Below are positions 34,964 through 43,811 of a stretch of DNA of 64,000 bases, one piece after another; position 1 is the first letter of the stretch; each line of letters starts with the position of its first letter. A program made the translations under genes and the position numbers. The notes under the pieces were generated by a model that ran no database searches, had not been told where the DNA came from, and saw only the letters and a list, made by a program, of their open reading frames with translations. Source of the stretch: SXOA01 sp046593355 (lineage in GTDB: Bacteria; Planctomycetota; Planctomycetia; Pirellulales; Pirellulaceae); assembly GCA_046593355.1 (NCBI GenBank), contig JBKJNY010000141.1:8916-72915 (forward strand). The letters run 5' to 3'.

Positions 34964-35524
34964 ATGTTCACCCATACGTTCATTGCGGTGCTCACCCTGA
35001 GCTTGGTCGCGCTCCCCTGCGTCGCCGAGGACAAAGTCGTTGAGCGGCAGCCGGTCCAGCACCGGGTCACGGGACTGTTCTCGCCCGACCGCGAGAACGA
35101 CTTGCGCGAGGTGCTGAAAACTCTGCCGGACGTGAAGCTCGTCAGCGTTGACTACAAAACCTCCGAGGCCACATTTCTATACGATGCGGACAAGCTGCTC
35201 AGCCGGCCCAAGCCTGAAGAAATTCCCGAGAGACTGGACAACCTGCTGCGTTCCGCCTCGCAATCGACCTTCGGCATCCGGCCGCTCTGCTTGATCCCGA
35301 AGGACAAATTGAAATGGATCGAGATTCCGGTCGCGGGCCTGGATTGCAAGGCTTGCTGCCTCGCGGCCTACGAATCGGTTTACAAGATCGACGGCGTCGA
35401 ACAAGCGACGGCCAGCTTCAAGGACGGGCTTGTCACCGCGTTCGTCAATCCCGAAAAGACCAATCGAGCCGCACTCGAAGCGGCGCTGAAGGCGAGGGGC
35501 GTTACGCTGAAGCTGGAACAATAG
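34964..35524 (+). CDS. Exported HMA-like metal-binding protein
   Basis: 186 residues. Signal peptide 1-21. Two ferredoxin-like halves: HRVTGLFSPDRENDLREVLK (no cysteines) and IPVAGLDCKACCLAAYESVY then KIDGVEQATASFKDGLVTAF. The second half has the HMA metal-binding C-x2-C (GLDCKAC), typical of copper-binding domains. AGGAAA precedes the ATG, 12 bases after the cytochrome gene, so it is probably the last gene of that operon and may supply metal. Confidence 0.8.
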   Translation: MFTHTFIAVLTLSLVALPCVAEDKVVERQPVQHRVTGLFSPDRENDLREVLKTLPDVKLVSVDYKTSEATFLYDADKLLSRPKPEEIPERLDNLLRSASQSTFGIRPLCLIPKDKLKWIEIPVAGLDCKACCLAAYESVYKIDGVEQATASFKDGLVTAFVNPEKTNRAALEAALKARGVTLKLEQ

Positions 35525-35530
35525 GGAGCA

Positions 35531-36289
35531 TCATCCGCCCAGCCCAGCGCCCCCGCCCATGCACACGTCCTCCCCCGTGAAACGGCCGTGCGCCGCGACG
35601 AACAGCGCCAGCTCCGCGACTTCCGCGGGATGGTTCAGCCGCGAGTCGAGCGTGATTTCGCGGATCGCCTCATGAACCTGGGCCGGCTGGACGTCCATCA
35701 TCGGCGTGGCCGTGGGGCCGGGCGAAATGCAGTTGATGCGGATGCCGTGGCCGCGAAGCTGCATCGCGGCGGCGTTGACGAATGCCGCCAGGCCGGCTTT
35801 CGTGACGTTATAGACCGGATTGACGCGCGAGCCCGAGCGGGCCTTCGTTCCGGCGATCGACCCGAGCAAGACAATGCTGCCCCGCTTTTTTGGAATCATC
35901 AGGTCGGCAACTTCCTTGCTGCAGTGGAAGGCTCCGGTGAGGTTGACCGCGACGGCTCGCTCCCAGTCCCTCGCCGTCGTTTCGACAAAGGGCTCCACGG
36001 TCAAGATTCCCGCGGTATAGAAGAAGAACTGCGGCGCTCCCACCGTGGTGCTCACGAAATTGGCGAAGTCGGCGACCGCCGCGCTGTCGCACACATCCAG
36101 TGTCTTCGTCCGCAGTTTGGGCGAATTGCACTCGGAAGCGAGTTGAACGAGCGCCGCCTCGCGCTGGTCGGCAACGACCAGTGCACCGACCCTGGGCATC
36201 AAAAGGCGGACGATTTCTCCGCCGATGCCTCCCGCTCCCACGACGACGGTCGTGCCGCCTCGATACTCATCGGCGATGCGGCTGAACAT
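35531..36289 (-). CDS. Short-chain dehydrogenase/reductase
   Basis: 252 residues from ATG 36289. A longer frame to 36406 would run through the tRNA-Gly gene and is rejected. Nucleotide loop TTVVVGAGGIGGEIVRLL (variant of the Gly-rich TGxxxGIG), Asp at the end of strand 2, catalytic Ser (LLGSIAGTKA) and YNVTKAGLAAF with Tyr-x3-Lys. The C-terminal end is FTGEDVCMGGGAGLGG, typical of FabG-like enzymes. Substrate unknown. It converges on the HMA gene with a 6-base gap. Confidence 0.88.
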   Translation of the reverse strand: MFSRIADEYRGGTTVVVGAGGIGGEIVRLLMPRVGALVVADQREAALVQLASECNSPKLRTKTLDVCDSAAVADFANFVSTTVGAPQFFFYTAGILTVEPFVETTARDWERAVAVNLTGAFHCSKEVADLMIPKKRGSIVLLGSIAGTKARSGSRVNPVYNVTKAGLAAFVNAAAMQLRGHGIRINCISPGPTATPMMDVQPAQVHEAIREITLDSRLNHPAEVAELALFVAAHGRFTGEDVCMGGGAGLGG

Positions 36290-36376
36290 GGAACCACTCG
36301 TATGAGAAGGATCGCCAGTGGTTGCGCCGCCGTACGAAAACAGCCGTCGGCATTGCTGCCCACGGCTGTCAAGAAG

Positions 36377-36448
36377 AGCGGCGGACGAGGGTCGAACTCG
36401 CGACATCCAGCTTGGGAAGTTGGCGCTCTACCACTGAGCTACCGCCGC
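36377..36448 (-). tRNA. tRNA-Gly (CCC)
   Basis: A 7-bp acceptor stem GCGGCGG/CCGCCGC, D-arm (AGCTCAGTGGTAGAGC), anticodon loop TTCCCAA and T-arm (GTTCGAC) give a full cloverleaf. The anticodon is CCC. One A-C mismatch lies in the anticodon stem (CCAAC against GCTGG). There is no encoded CCA. On the minus strand, 88 bases upstream of the SDR start. Confidence 0.93.
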
Positions 36449-36513
36449 AATCCATGGTGCCTGGTCATTATAAGGGGGTCGGAGGCGAACGCAAGCAGCG
36501 CCCTCGATTCGCT

Positions 36514-37113
36514 TTAGGCCGTTACGGGTTGGCGGACTGCCAAAGGTCCACCGACACCGCGGACAATCCAGGCGGAAATGCGGTTCAGGAGCAAGCCCGC
36601 GGCGGGCAGCGCGACCGCGCCCACGGCCGCCGCAACCATTCCGGTGCCGCGCGGGATATTGAAGTCGAGGCGCAGGACCAACTCCATCATGCGCGGGTCG
36701 GTCTCCAGCAGAAAGCACATCGCGGGAAAGAGCGGAATAACGACCATCAGCAAGAGCGTGGCGGGGAGCAGGACGACGATAAAGACGCCGCGCTTGATGC
36801 TGTTGCGGACCCCGGCGCGGGATAGAAAGCTCACCGCCCCGGCCCACATGGCCAGGACGGCGAACGAAAAGAAGGCCAGCAGCATCAGGAACGAGCGTTG
36901 GTACTGCACTCCGATGTATTGCAAGCAGAACCCCAGGCCCACCTGGAACTGGACAAGCAGCCACACGAAGTCAATGAGGTGAAAGCGCGTGGGGGCTTTC
37001 AGTTTTCCGCCGGCCCGGTTCACGGGGCCCAGGATGAGCCAGGCCACCACCGGCGCGAGCAGCAGCGTCAGCAGGAAGGAAGCGATACCGAGGACGCGGT
37101 CTCGGGCGTTCAT
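36514..37113 (-). CDS. Multi-pass membrane protein
   Basis: 199 residues from ATG 37113. A TTG at 37152 would directly follow the stop of the DUF1499 gene but has no ribosome site. Four or five membrane segments: IASFLLTLLLAPVVAWLILG, FLMLLAFFSFAVLAMWAGAV, VFIVVLLPATLLLMVVIPLF and MVAAAVGAVALPAAGLLL. No family recognised. It is the last gene of the minus-strand group that starts with the sigma-54 activator. Confidence 0.72.
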   Translation of the reverse strand: MNARDRVLGIASFLLTLLLAPVVAWLILGPVNRAGGKLKAPTRFHLIDFVWLLVQFQVGLGFCLQYIGVQYQRSFLMLLAFFSFAVLAMWAGAVSFLSRAGVRNSIKRGVFIVVLLPATLLLMVVIPLFPAMCFLLETDPRMMELVLRLDFNIPRGTGMVAAAVGAVALPAAGLLLNRISAWIVRGVGGPLAVRQPVTA

Positions 37114-37152
37114 AAACACTCGCGAAAACGAGAATGAATCATTCGCTGCCAA

Positions 37153-37608
37153 TTATCGCAGCAAAGTGCGAAGCGTGTCCATCAGTTCCGCCAGGTTTCG
37201 TGGATTTTGGCCGAAGTCTCCTTTGCCGACGCGGGATTGGCTTTCCGCGAAGATTTCGTACTGCGCGGGCTGCTGGTTATCGCTTGCCAGCCGAATGTGG
37301 ACGGTGATATCGTCCTTGAACCGCAGCAGGCGGGTGGTGCGGACAAATCGCAAGGTGATTTCGTCCGCTGTTACCTCGCGGCCCGCAAGCTCCCAGCCAG
37401 GAAGCCGTTTGACGGCCGTGGCCACCAGATCCGCGAGGTCGGACGAGGGCCGCTGGGAGGTGATGGGGTGAAAGCTGGGATTTTTCGCACTTACCGAGGT
37501 TGCAGCGTAGTTCGTTGTCAGGTCGCGGCTCCAATCCTCGACGGTTGCGATCAGCCAGAGTAGGCCGAGAGCCAAGAGGAGAGCGATGACACCGGCGGCG
37601 AGATACAT
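37153..37608 (-). CDS. DUF1499 membrane-anchored protein
   Basis: 151 residues. N-terminal membrane anchor about 3-22 (LAAGVIALLLALGLLWL). DUF1499 core: FKDDITVHIRLA, then AESQSRVGKGDFGQNPRN, the family's most conserved part. It begins 3 bases after the stop of the activator gene, so the two are almost certainly translated from one mRNA. Function of DUF1499 unknown. Confidence 0.85.
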   Translation of the reverse strand: MYLAAGVIALLLALGLLWLIATVEDWSRDLTTNYAATSVSAKNPSFHPITSQRPSSDLADLVATAVKRLPGWELAGREVTADEITLRFVRTTRLLRFKDDITVHIRLASDNQQPAQYEIFAESQSRVGKGDFGQNPRNLAELMDTLRTLLR

Positions 37609-37611
37609 AAG

Positions 37612-39207
37612 CTAGAACACCACATCAGGCAGCGAGTTCGGCCGGAATCTTGACCAGGAAATCCCCAGTTTTCTCATCCTCGCCCGCAAGGTGTGCGGGT
37701 TGATGCCTAGAATCTCGGCCGCTCCACCACGCCCTTCTATCTTACCCCGAGTCGCGGTCAGGGCCTTTTCGATATGCTGCCGCATGGCGTTATCGAGCGT
37801 AGCAATTCCCGGTGATTGCGTACGCAAATCGTCGGTCGTGACTTCGTAAAAGGTTGGCGGGGGTGGCGCGGGCTGCGGAGGAGTAATTCCGAACCCCAGG
37901 GATTTGGCAACTTCCAGCGACTTTCCGTCTCCCAAGATGGCCGCCCGGTCGATGACCGCGCCGAGTTCGCGGATGTTGCCGGGCCAAGGGTATTTTCTCA
38001 ATGCCTGTAAGTCAGTAGGAGATGGTTCCACGAGCGATAGCCCAAAGCGATTTGCCGCCCGAAAGGCGAAATGTCGGGCCAGCGCCGGAATGTCATCCAG
38101 CCGGTCTCGGAGCGGCGGAAGCATGATGGGGAAGACGGAGATGCGATACCACAGATCCTCGCGGAAGCTCCGGTCCCGCACCATCGCCGCCAAGTCCCGG
38201 TGCGTGGCCGCAATCATCCGGACATCGACATGAATCGGCTGTTGCCCGCCGACCCGCTCGATAAAACCGTCCTGCAACACGCGCAACAGCCGCACTTGCG
38301 CCGGCAAAGGCAATTCACCGATTTCATCAAGGAAAAGAGTGCCGCCATCCGCCCGTTCGAACCAGCCTTGCCGAGTTTCCGAGGCTCCCGTGAAGCTCCC
38401 CTTTTCATGTCCAAAGAGCTGCGAATCGATGAGCTCGGACGGGATAGCGCCGCAGTTGACGCGGATGAAGGGGCCGTCATGCCGGGCCGATTTATTGTGA
38501 ATGGCACGCGATACCACCTCTTTGCCGGTTCCTGTTTCTCCCAGGATCAGCACCGGCACGTCCGACTGAGAAACGAGGTCCGCCCTTTCCATCACATGCC
38601 GGAGGCCGGCTTCCAAACCAACGATGGTTTCGCCCATCTCGCGTTTTCCCAGGCGCGTGAGCAGCGTTGTCCGGTCCGCTTCGGCGGCCGAACGAAGCGT
38701 GGTCAGTTCATGCAGGCGGTGGTCGTTTTCGAGAGCGACAGAGAAGGGTTCGAGCAGGTGCTCGGCAATCCGCAGATGTTCTTCTTTGAAGGGCCTGGCG
38801 TGGGTCGCGATCAAAGCCAGCACGCCGGCGGGACCATCGGCACTCGTCAGCGGTCCGACGAGAACCTCGCCCTCCAACTCCTCGGGCACGATGAGGGCCA
38901 ACTCGCCGCTCCGCTTGATCCGCTGGCCATGCAAAAGCTGCCCCGCGCCGGCCCAGGAAATCAGACGCTTCAGCCGGGCCTGCGAAATGGAAGTGCGGCC
39001 GATTTGCGGAGCCAGTTCGCCGCCAGCCCCCGCTGCCGCCACGGTTTCTAGTGACGAATGCTGGCGGTCGATGCGGCGGATGACGAGGGCTGCTAGCGGC
39101 AATCGCTCCGCAAGAACCGGGGCCACGGTTCGCGTGGAATCGGCGATGTCGATGTGCCGACACATTTCGCGCCAAACGCTGAACAAGATGTCGCGATACT
39201 TCTCCAT
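37612..39207 (-). CDS. Sigma-54-dependent activator (GAF, AAA+, Fis)
   Basis: 531 residues. Residues 1-185 are a GAF-type sensor region (FSVWREMCRHIDIADSTRTV, ALIATHARPFKEEHLRIAEH). AAA+ about 195-430: Walker A GETGTGKEV, sigma-54 contact loop GSFTGA (a normal variant of GAFTGA), Walker B GTLFLDEIGE, Arg fingers in FREDLWYRI. The C-terminal Fis helix-turn-helix is GRGGAAEILGINPHTLRARM. It lies divergent from a sulfate transporter operon with a sigma-54 promoter and a symmetric site in the shared 217-bp gap. Regulation of sulfate uptake is therefore a strong inference; the signal is unknown. Confidence 0.93.
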   Translation of the reverse strand: MEKYRDILFSVWREMCRHIDIADSTRTVAPVLAERLPLAALVIRRIDRQHSSLETVAAAGAGGELAPQIGRTSISQARLKRLISWAGAGQLLHGQRIKRSGELALIVPEELEGEVLVGPLTSADGPAGVLALIATHARPFKEEHLRIAEHLLEPFSVALENDHRLHELTTLRSAAEADRTTLLTRLGKREMGETIVGLEAGLRHVMERADLVSQSDVPVLILGETGTGKEVVSRAIHNKSARHDGPFIRVNCGAIPSELIDSQLFGHEKGSFTGASETRQGWFERADGGTLFLDEIGELPLPAQVRLLRVLQDGFIERVGGQQPIHVDVRMIAATHRDLAAMVRDRSFREDLWYRISVFPIMLPPLRDRLDDIPALARHFAFRAANRFGLSLVEPSPTDLQALRKYPWPGNIRELGAVIDRAAILGDGKSLEVAKSLGFGITPPQPAPPPPTFYEVTTDDLRTQSPGIATLDNAMRQHIEKALTATRGKIEGRGGAAEILGINPHTLRARMRKLGISWSRFRPNSLPDVVF

Positions 39208-39211
39208 GGTG

Positions 39212-39274
39212 TTCCGTTAAATATACTGGTAACCCGTGATATACAACGGTGTAATTCTAGCATATTTAACGGAA
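39212..39274. promoter_or_regulatory. Probable activator binding site (13-bp inverted repeat)
   Basis: TTCCGTTAAATAT at 39212-39224 and its exact reverse complement at 39262-39274, 37 bases apart. Between them is a second imperfect dyad (ACCCGTgatatacaACGGTG). The site is 70-130 bases upstream of the sigma-54 promoter, where enhancer sites for these activators lie. Its left half is 4 bases before the activator's own start codon, so binding could also limit the activator's expression. Confidence 0.65.
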
Positions 39275-39343
39275 TTGAGCAACCACGACCTCCATTCCCA
39301 AGGATTCTCCGCCCAAACCGCAGACTCGGGTGGCACTCTGCTG

Positions 39344-39360
39344 TTGGCATTGGCGTTGCT
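39344..39360 (+). promoter_or_regulatory. Sigma-54 (-24/-12) promoter of the sulfate transport operon
   Basis: TTGGCATTGGCGTTGCT matches the consensus TTGGCAC-N5-TTGCT with one change. GG (39346-39347) and GC (39358-39359) are separated by the required 10 bases. Transcription would start near 39371, about 53 bases before the cysP-type gene. Confidence 0.8.
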
Positions 39361-39424
39361 TAAGGAACTCCAAGTCTCGGGTCACAACTTGTTTCCATCG
39401 CCCAACTGACGAAGGCCAATTCCC

Positions 39425-40561
39425 ATGAAAACGACGCAACTTGTCGCCACCCTCGCTGTACTGCTCCTCGCCACCCCGTTTATGGGCTGCGGCACTTCGC
39501 CTGGAATTTCCAACACCGGGGGCACGTCCGGCGCAACGGGCTCGGGGTCCGGCGACTCCGCAGCCAAGCCGGCCCTGACGCTACTCAACGTGTCGTATGA
39601 CCCGACGCGCGAGTTCTACACCGAATTCAATAAGTCCTTCGCGGAATACTGGAAGCAGAAAAACAATCAGGAGGTGACCATCGAGCAGTCCCACGGCGGC
39701 TCGGGGAAGCAGGCCCGCGCGGTGATTGACGGATTGGAGGCCGACGTGGTCACGCTGGCGCTGGCCTACGACGTGAATGTCATCGCCCGCAAAGCGAAGC
39801 TGTTGGATGAGGGCTGGCAGCAGGAATTTGAGCTCAACAGCGCCCCCTACACTTCCACAATCGTCTTCTTGGTCCGCACGGGAAATCCCAAGGGAATCAA
39901 AGACTGGGACGACTTGGTGAAAGAGGGTGTGGAGGTGATTGTCGCTAATCCGAAAACGAGCGGCGGGGCGCGATGGAACTACCTGGCCGCTTGGGGTTAC
40001 GCCCTCAAGCAGGAACTCGGCGACCTGAAGAAACTCAGCGACCCGCAGGAAGCGAAAAGTGTCGAGGCCGCGCAAGCGAAAGCCAAAGCTTTTGTCGCCG
40101 ACCTATACAAGCATGTCCCGGTGCTCGATTCCGGGGCGCGTGGTTCCACCAACACCTTTGTGCAGCGGGAAATCGGCGACGTTCTGGTGGGCTGGGAAAA
40201 TGAAGCGTTCCTGGCCTTGAACGAACTGGGCAAAGACAAATTCGAGATCGTCGCCCCCAGCAGCAGCATCCTGGCGGAGCCGCCGGTCGCTATTGTCGAT
40301 AAGGTCGCCGCGAAGCGGGGAACGACGGAGGTTGCTAAGGCTTATCTCGAATATCTGTATTCACCGCAAGGACAGAAGCTTGCCGCCAAGCACTACTTCC
40401 GGCCAGCAGTCATTAGTTCCATCTCGGAAGATCAACGGAAGGGCTTTGCGGAGGTCGATCTCTTCACCATCGAAGAGGTCTTTGGCGGCTGGGACAAGGC
40501 TCAGGCCGAGCATTTTGACGACGGCGGAGTGTTCGACCAGATTTATCAGTCCTCCAAGTAG
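39425..40561 (+). CDS. cysP: Sulfate-binding lipoprotein
   Basis: 378 residues. Lipobox FMGCG near residue 20, followed by a Gly/Ser/Thr-rich linker. The body has the sulfate-binding family's signature stretches: LNVSYDPTREFYTEFN, IEQSHGGSGKQARAVIDGL, ADVVTLALAYDVNVIA, APYTSTIVFLVRTGNP and NPKTSGGARWNYLAAW. It captures sulfate or thiosulfate outside the inner membrane and passes it to CysTWA. It could equally be called sbp. First gene of the sigma-54-driven operon. Confidence 0.93.
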   Translation: MKTTQLVATLAVLLLATPFMGCGTSPGISNTGGTSGATGSGSGDSAAKPALTLLNVSYDPTREFYTEFNKSFAEYWKQKNNQEVTIEQSHGGSGKQARAVIDGLEADVVTLALAYDVNVIARKAKLLDEGWQQEFELNSAPYTSTIVFLVRTGNPKGIKDWDDLVKEGVEVIVANPKTSGGARWNYLAAWGYALKQELGDLKKLSDPQEAKSVEAAQAKAKAFVADLYKHVPVLDSGARGSTNTFVQREIGDVLVGWENEAFLALNELGKDKFEIVAPSSSILAEPPVAIVDKVAAKRGTTEVAKAYLEYLYSPQGQKLAAKHYFRPAVISSISEDQRKGFAEVDLFTIEEVFGGWDKAQAEHFDDGGVFDQIYQSSK

Positions 40562-40583
40562 CACCCAGCGGATTCACGCTCTC

Positions 40584-41420
40584 ATGGCTCTCACCTTCAA
40601 ACGTCACAGCGTGCTCCCCGGCTTCAATCTGACGCTGGGGTTTTCGCTGCTGTATCTCTCCCTGATTGTGCTGATTCCGCTCTCGGCCCTCTTTCTCCGC
40701 TCGGCGTCACTTTCGCCGGCGGAGTTCTGGAAAGTAGTGACCGAGCCGAGAGTGGTGGCTTCGTATAAGGTCACTTTTGGCGCGTCGCTGCTCGCGGCGA
40801 TGGTCAACTCCGTGTTCGGGTTCATTTTGGCCTGGTCGCTCGTCCGCTATCGCTTCCCAGGGCGAAAGATCATTGATGCGCTGATCGATCTGCCGTTTGC
40901 CCTGCCGACCGCGGTCTCTGGCATCGCGCTGGCGACGATTTACGATGGCAAGGGCTGGATTGGGCAGTTTCTGTGGCCGCTGGGGATCAAGACGGCCTAT
41001 TCGCAACTTGGAATCACGATCGCCCTGATCTTCATCGGCCTGCCGTTTATCGTCCGGACGCTGCAACCCGCCCTGGAGGAGCTCGATGCGGAAAGCGAAG
41101 AAGCAGCCGCCAGCCTGGGCGCGAGTCGCTGGCAGACCTTCTGGCGAGTGATCGTGCCGACTATTCTGCCGTCGTTGTTGACCGGGTTTTCCCTGTCCTT
41201 CGCTCGGGCGCTGGGGGAATACGGCTCGGTGATTTTTATCTCCGGCAACATTCGCAACAAGACGGAAATCACCTCGCTGCTCATCATCGAAAAACTCGAG
41301 CAGTACAACTACGAAGGAGCCGCGGCGATCGCGGTGGTGATGCTGGGAGCATCCTTCGTCATCCTACTGTTCATCAACGTGCTGCAGTGGTGGGCCGCTC
41401 AAGGACACAAAGGAGTTTAA
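40584..41420 (+). CDS. cysT: Sulfate ABC transporter permease CysT
   Basis: 278 residues from ATG 40584. Six membrane segments. The EAA loop EAAASLGASRWQTFWRVIVP near residue 175 contacts the ATPase. PFALPTAVSGIALATIY and SFARALGEYGSVIFISGN are CysT/CysU signatures. 23 bases after cysP. Confidence 0.95.
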   Translation: MALTFKRHSVLPGFNLTLGFSLLYLSLIVLIPLSALFLRSASLSPAEFWKVVTEPRVVASYKVTFGASLLAAMVNSVFGFILAWSLVRYRFPGRKIIDALIDLPFALPTAVSGIALATIYDGKGWIGQFLWPLGIKTAYSQLGITIALIFIGLPFIVRTLQPALEELDAESEEAAASLGASRWQTFWRVIVPTILPSLLTGFSLSFARALGEYGSVIFISGNIRNKTEITSLLIIEKLEQYNYEGAAAIAVVMLGASFVILLFINVLQWWAAQGHKGV

Positions 41421-41424
41421 TTCC

Positions 41425-42315
41425 ATGGCCAATTCCGCGGCCTCTTTTACGGCAGGAATCCAGAGCGGCAAATCGCACACAGCGGCGAAGGATCCAGCAT
41501 GGCTGAAGTACCTGCTGATTGGCATTTCCGTGGGCTTCGTGAGTCTGTTCCTGGTGCTGCCGCTGGCGGTGGTTTTTCTGGAAGCCTTTCGCAAGGGACT
41601 GGGCATTTACTTGCAGACCTTTCAGACCCGCGACAGTTGGCAGGCGATCAAGCTGACGCTGATTGCCACAGGAATTTCGCTGCCGCTGAACCTGGTGTTC
41701 GGCCTGGCGGCTTCGTGGGCGATTGCCAAGTTTGATTTCAAAGGGAAGAGCCTGCTGATTACGCTGATTGACTTGCCGTTTGCCGTTTCGCCGATCATTT
41801 CCGGCCTGATTTATGTGCTGGTGTTCGGCTTGCAGGGATGGTTCGGCTCGTGGCTGGCAGATCACGACATCAAGATCATTTTTGCCGTGCCGGGAATCGT
41901 GTTGGCCACGATTTTCGTCACGTTCCCCTTCGTCGCCCGCGAACTGATCCCGCTGATGCAAGAACAGGGAGACGACGAAGAGCAGGCGGCTCTTTCGCTC
42001 GGAGCGAGCGGCTGGCAGACGTTCTGGTGGGTGACGCTGCCGAACGTGAAGTGGGCGCTGCTCTATGGCGTGATCCTGTGCAACGCCCGCGCGATGGGAG
42101 AATTCGGCGCGGTCAGCGTCGTCTCTGGCCATATCCAAGGGCGGACGAACACCGTGCCGCTGCACATCGAACTGCTGTGGAACAGCGGCGAGGCCAACAG
42201 CGCCACAGCCGCCTTTGCGATGGCCTCGCTGCTGGCCTTGCTCGGCCTGGTCACCCTCGCCGCCAAGACCTGGCTGGAGTGGAAAGTACAGCAAGAGTTG
42301 AAGGCCACCTCGTGA
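41425..42315 (+). CDS. cysW: Sulfate ABC transporter permease CysW
   Basis: 296 residues, beginning 5 bases after cysT. Six membrane segments; EAA loop ALSLGASGWQTFWWVTLP, then CNARAMGEFGAVSVVSGHIQ, as in CysW. It forms the channel with CysT. Confidence 0.95.
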   Translation: MANSAASFTAGIQSGKSHTAAKDPAWLKYLLIGISVGFVSLFLVLPLAVVFLEAFRKGLGIYLQTFQTRDSWQAIKLTLIATGISLPLNLVFGLAASWAIAKFDFKGKSLLITLIDLPFAVSPIISGLIYVLVFGLQGWFGSWLADHDIKIIFAVPGIVLATIFVTFPFVARELIPLMQEQGDDEEQAALSLGASGWQTFWWVTLPNVKWALLYGVILCNARAMGEFGAVSVVSGHIQGRTNTVPLHIELLWNSGEANSATAAFAMASLLALLGLVTLAAKTWLEWKVQQELKATS

Positions 42316-42389
42316 TCCCGCCCCTCAAAACCGAACCGTTACGAATTGACTTTGGCCCCTTGAGCCGACGTCGGCAGAGGAATACCGCA

Positions 42390-43469
42390 ATGAGCATTGA
42401 AGTCCGTCACATCACCAAATCCTTCGGCGCGTATCGAGCCTTGGAAGACGTCAGCCTGCACGTGCAAGACGGCGAACTCGTGGCCCTGCTCGGCCCCTCC
42501 GGCAGCGGCAAGACGACGCTGCTCCGCATCATCGCGGGCTTGGAAATCCCGGACGCCGACGGCCAAGGGGAAATCCTTTTTCACGGCCAGAACGTCAACC
42601 GCCGCCAGGTGGGTGAGCGGCAGGTCGGCTTTGTGTTTCAGCATTACGCTCTGTTCAAGCACATGAGCGTGTTCGAGAACATCGCCTTCGGCCTGCGAGT
42701 CCGGCCCCGGGCGCTGCGGCCGAGCAAACAAACCATCAGCGACCGCGTCAAAGAGCTGCTTAAGCTCATCCAACTGGAAAACATGGGCAATCGTTACCCG
42801 TCGCAGCTTTCCGGCGGACAGCGGCAGCGAGTGGCTTTGGCCCGGGCTCTCGCCATTGAGCCTAAAGTTTTGCTCCTCGACGAGCCGTTTGGCGCGCTAG
42901 ATGCAAAGGTCCGGCAAGGGCTGCGAGCCTGGCTCCGGCGACTGCACGACGAGCTGCATATCACCAGCATCCTCGTGACGCACGACCAGGAAGAAGCCCT
43001 GGAAGTAGCCGACCGGATCGTTGTTATGAACCAGGCCCGGATTGAGCAAGTCGGCACGCCGACCGATGTGTTCCATAACCCGGCCAGCGAATTCGTGATG
43101 GATTTCCTCGGCAACGTCAATGTTTTCCACGGGCGGATTGAAAACGGGCAGACATTCGTGGGGGGCGTATCGGTCGATCACCCGGCCCCCAAGCACGCCG
43201 AAGGAAAACCTGCCAATGTTTATGTCCGCCCGCACGAACTGCAGATCGAACGCTACGAAAGTGGCTCGCCGAGCATGCCCGCCCTCGTCTCGCGGATCAA
43301 CCCCGCGGGATCGCTGGCCAAGATCAGCTTGCAGGCCGAGGGAGGGACCGACATCCAGGTCGATCTGCCCTTCGAACGATTTTTGGAACTTGATCTGAAA
43401 GTGGGAGAGCAGGTTTACGTCGCGCCCCGGCGAGTACGCGTGTTCTCGTCCGATGACTATGTCATTTGA
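42390..43469 (+). CDS. cysA: Sulfate ABC transporter ATP-binding protein
   Basis: 359 residues from ATG 42390 (AGAGGAA upstream), 75 bases after cysW. Walker A GPSGSGKTT, Q-loop GFVFQHYALF, signature LSGGQRQRVALARA, Walker B VLLLDEPFGALD, switch THDQEEALE. The C-terminal part (after about 240) is the TOBE-like regulatory domain of sulfate importers. Completes CysPTWA; no assimilatory reductase genes are nearby. Confidence 0.95.
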   Translation: MSIEVRHITKSFGAYRALEDVSLHVQDGELVALLGPSGSGKTTLLRIIAGLEIPDADGQGEILFHGQNVNRRQVGERQVGFVFQHYALFKHMSVFENIAFGLRVRPRALRPSKQTISDRVKELLKLIQLENMGNRYPSQLSGGQRQRVALARALAIEPKVLLLDEPFGALDAKVRQGLRAWLRRLHDELHITSILVTHDQEEALEVADRIVVMNQARIEQVGTPTDVFHNPASEFVMDFLGNVNVFHGRIENGQTFVGGVSVDHPAPKHAEGKPANVYVRPHELQIERYESGSPSMPALVSRINPAGSLAKISLQAEGGTDIQVDLPFERFLELDLKVGEQVYVAPRRVRVFSSDDYVI

Positions 43470-43499
43470 GACGCGCGATCCAAGACCAAGTCCGCAGCC

Positions 43500-43811
43500 C
43501 TATGCCGAGTCCGCATGCACCAGTCGCGGTTGCCAGGCGGCAGGGGCAAGCTTCGAAAATTCGCGGGGCAGACGGGGCGAAGTCGCGGGGCCGGTGGAGG
43601 CGCGGCCGAGGGCGCTCTTGAGCGCGGCAACTTGCCCGGGCTCCATGCGGATGGTGCTCTGCGTGAACCAGCCGATTCCCTCGCCAAACGACTGCTGCCG
43701 CATTTCGACGTGGCTTCCCTCGCCGGCGGACTGCACCAGGACGACGAGGATGCGTTCGTTTTCGACCGCGGCGGGGAGCGAGGTGAGGGTTGTTTCGTTA
43801 GCGTGGGTCAT
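43500..43811 (-). CDS. Small planctomycete-type protein
   Basis: 103 residues on the minus strand, convergent with cysA. ERILVVLVQSAGEGSHVEMR, then QQSFGEGIGWFTQSTIRMEP and GQVAALKSALG form short strands and one helix, reminiscent of the compact fold of PC4-like single-strand binders. The similarity is weak. The last 30 residues are Pro/Ser-rich. An overlapping plus-strand frame is rejected because its product is low-complexity. Confidence 0.62.
   Translation of the reverse strand: MTHANETTLTSLPAAVENERILVVLVQSAGEGSHVEMRQQSFGEGIGWFTQSTIRMEPGQVAALKSALGRASTGPATSPRLPREFSKLAPAAWQPRLVHADSA

Noticed and set aside
36290..36406. N-terminal extension of the SDR
   Set aside because: It would be translated from the tRNA-Gly gene.
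39330..39347. TGGCACTCTGCTGTTGGC as an alternative -24/-12 promoter
   Set aside because: Spacing between GG and the second element is wrong; the overlapping site at 39344 is exact.
40293..40583. N-terminal extension of CysT
   Set aside because: Overlaps the end of cysP in another frame; membrane protein similarity begins after ATG 40584.
39425..43469. Molybdate or tungstate transporter
   Set aside because: Separate CysT and CysW permeases and the SHGGSGKQA and NPKTSGGARW stretches are specific to sulfate/thiosulfate systems.
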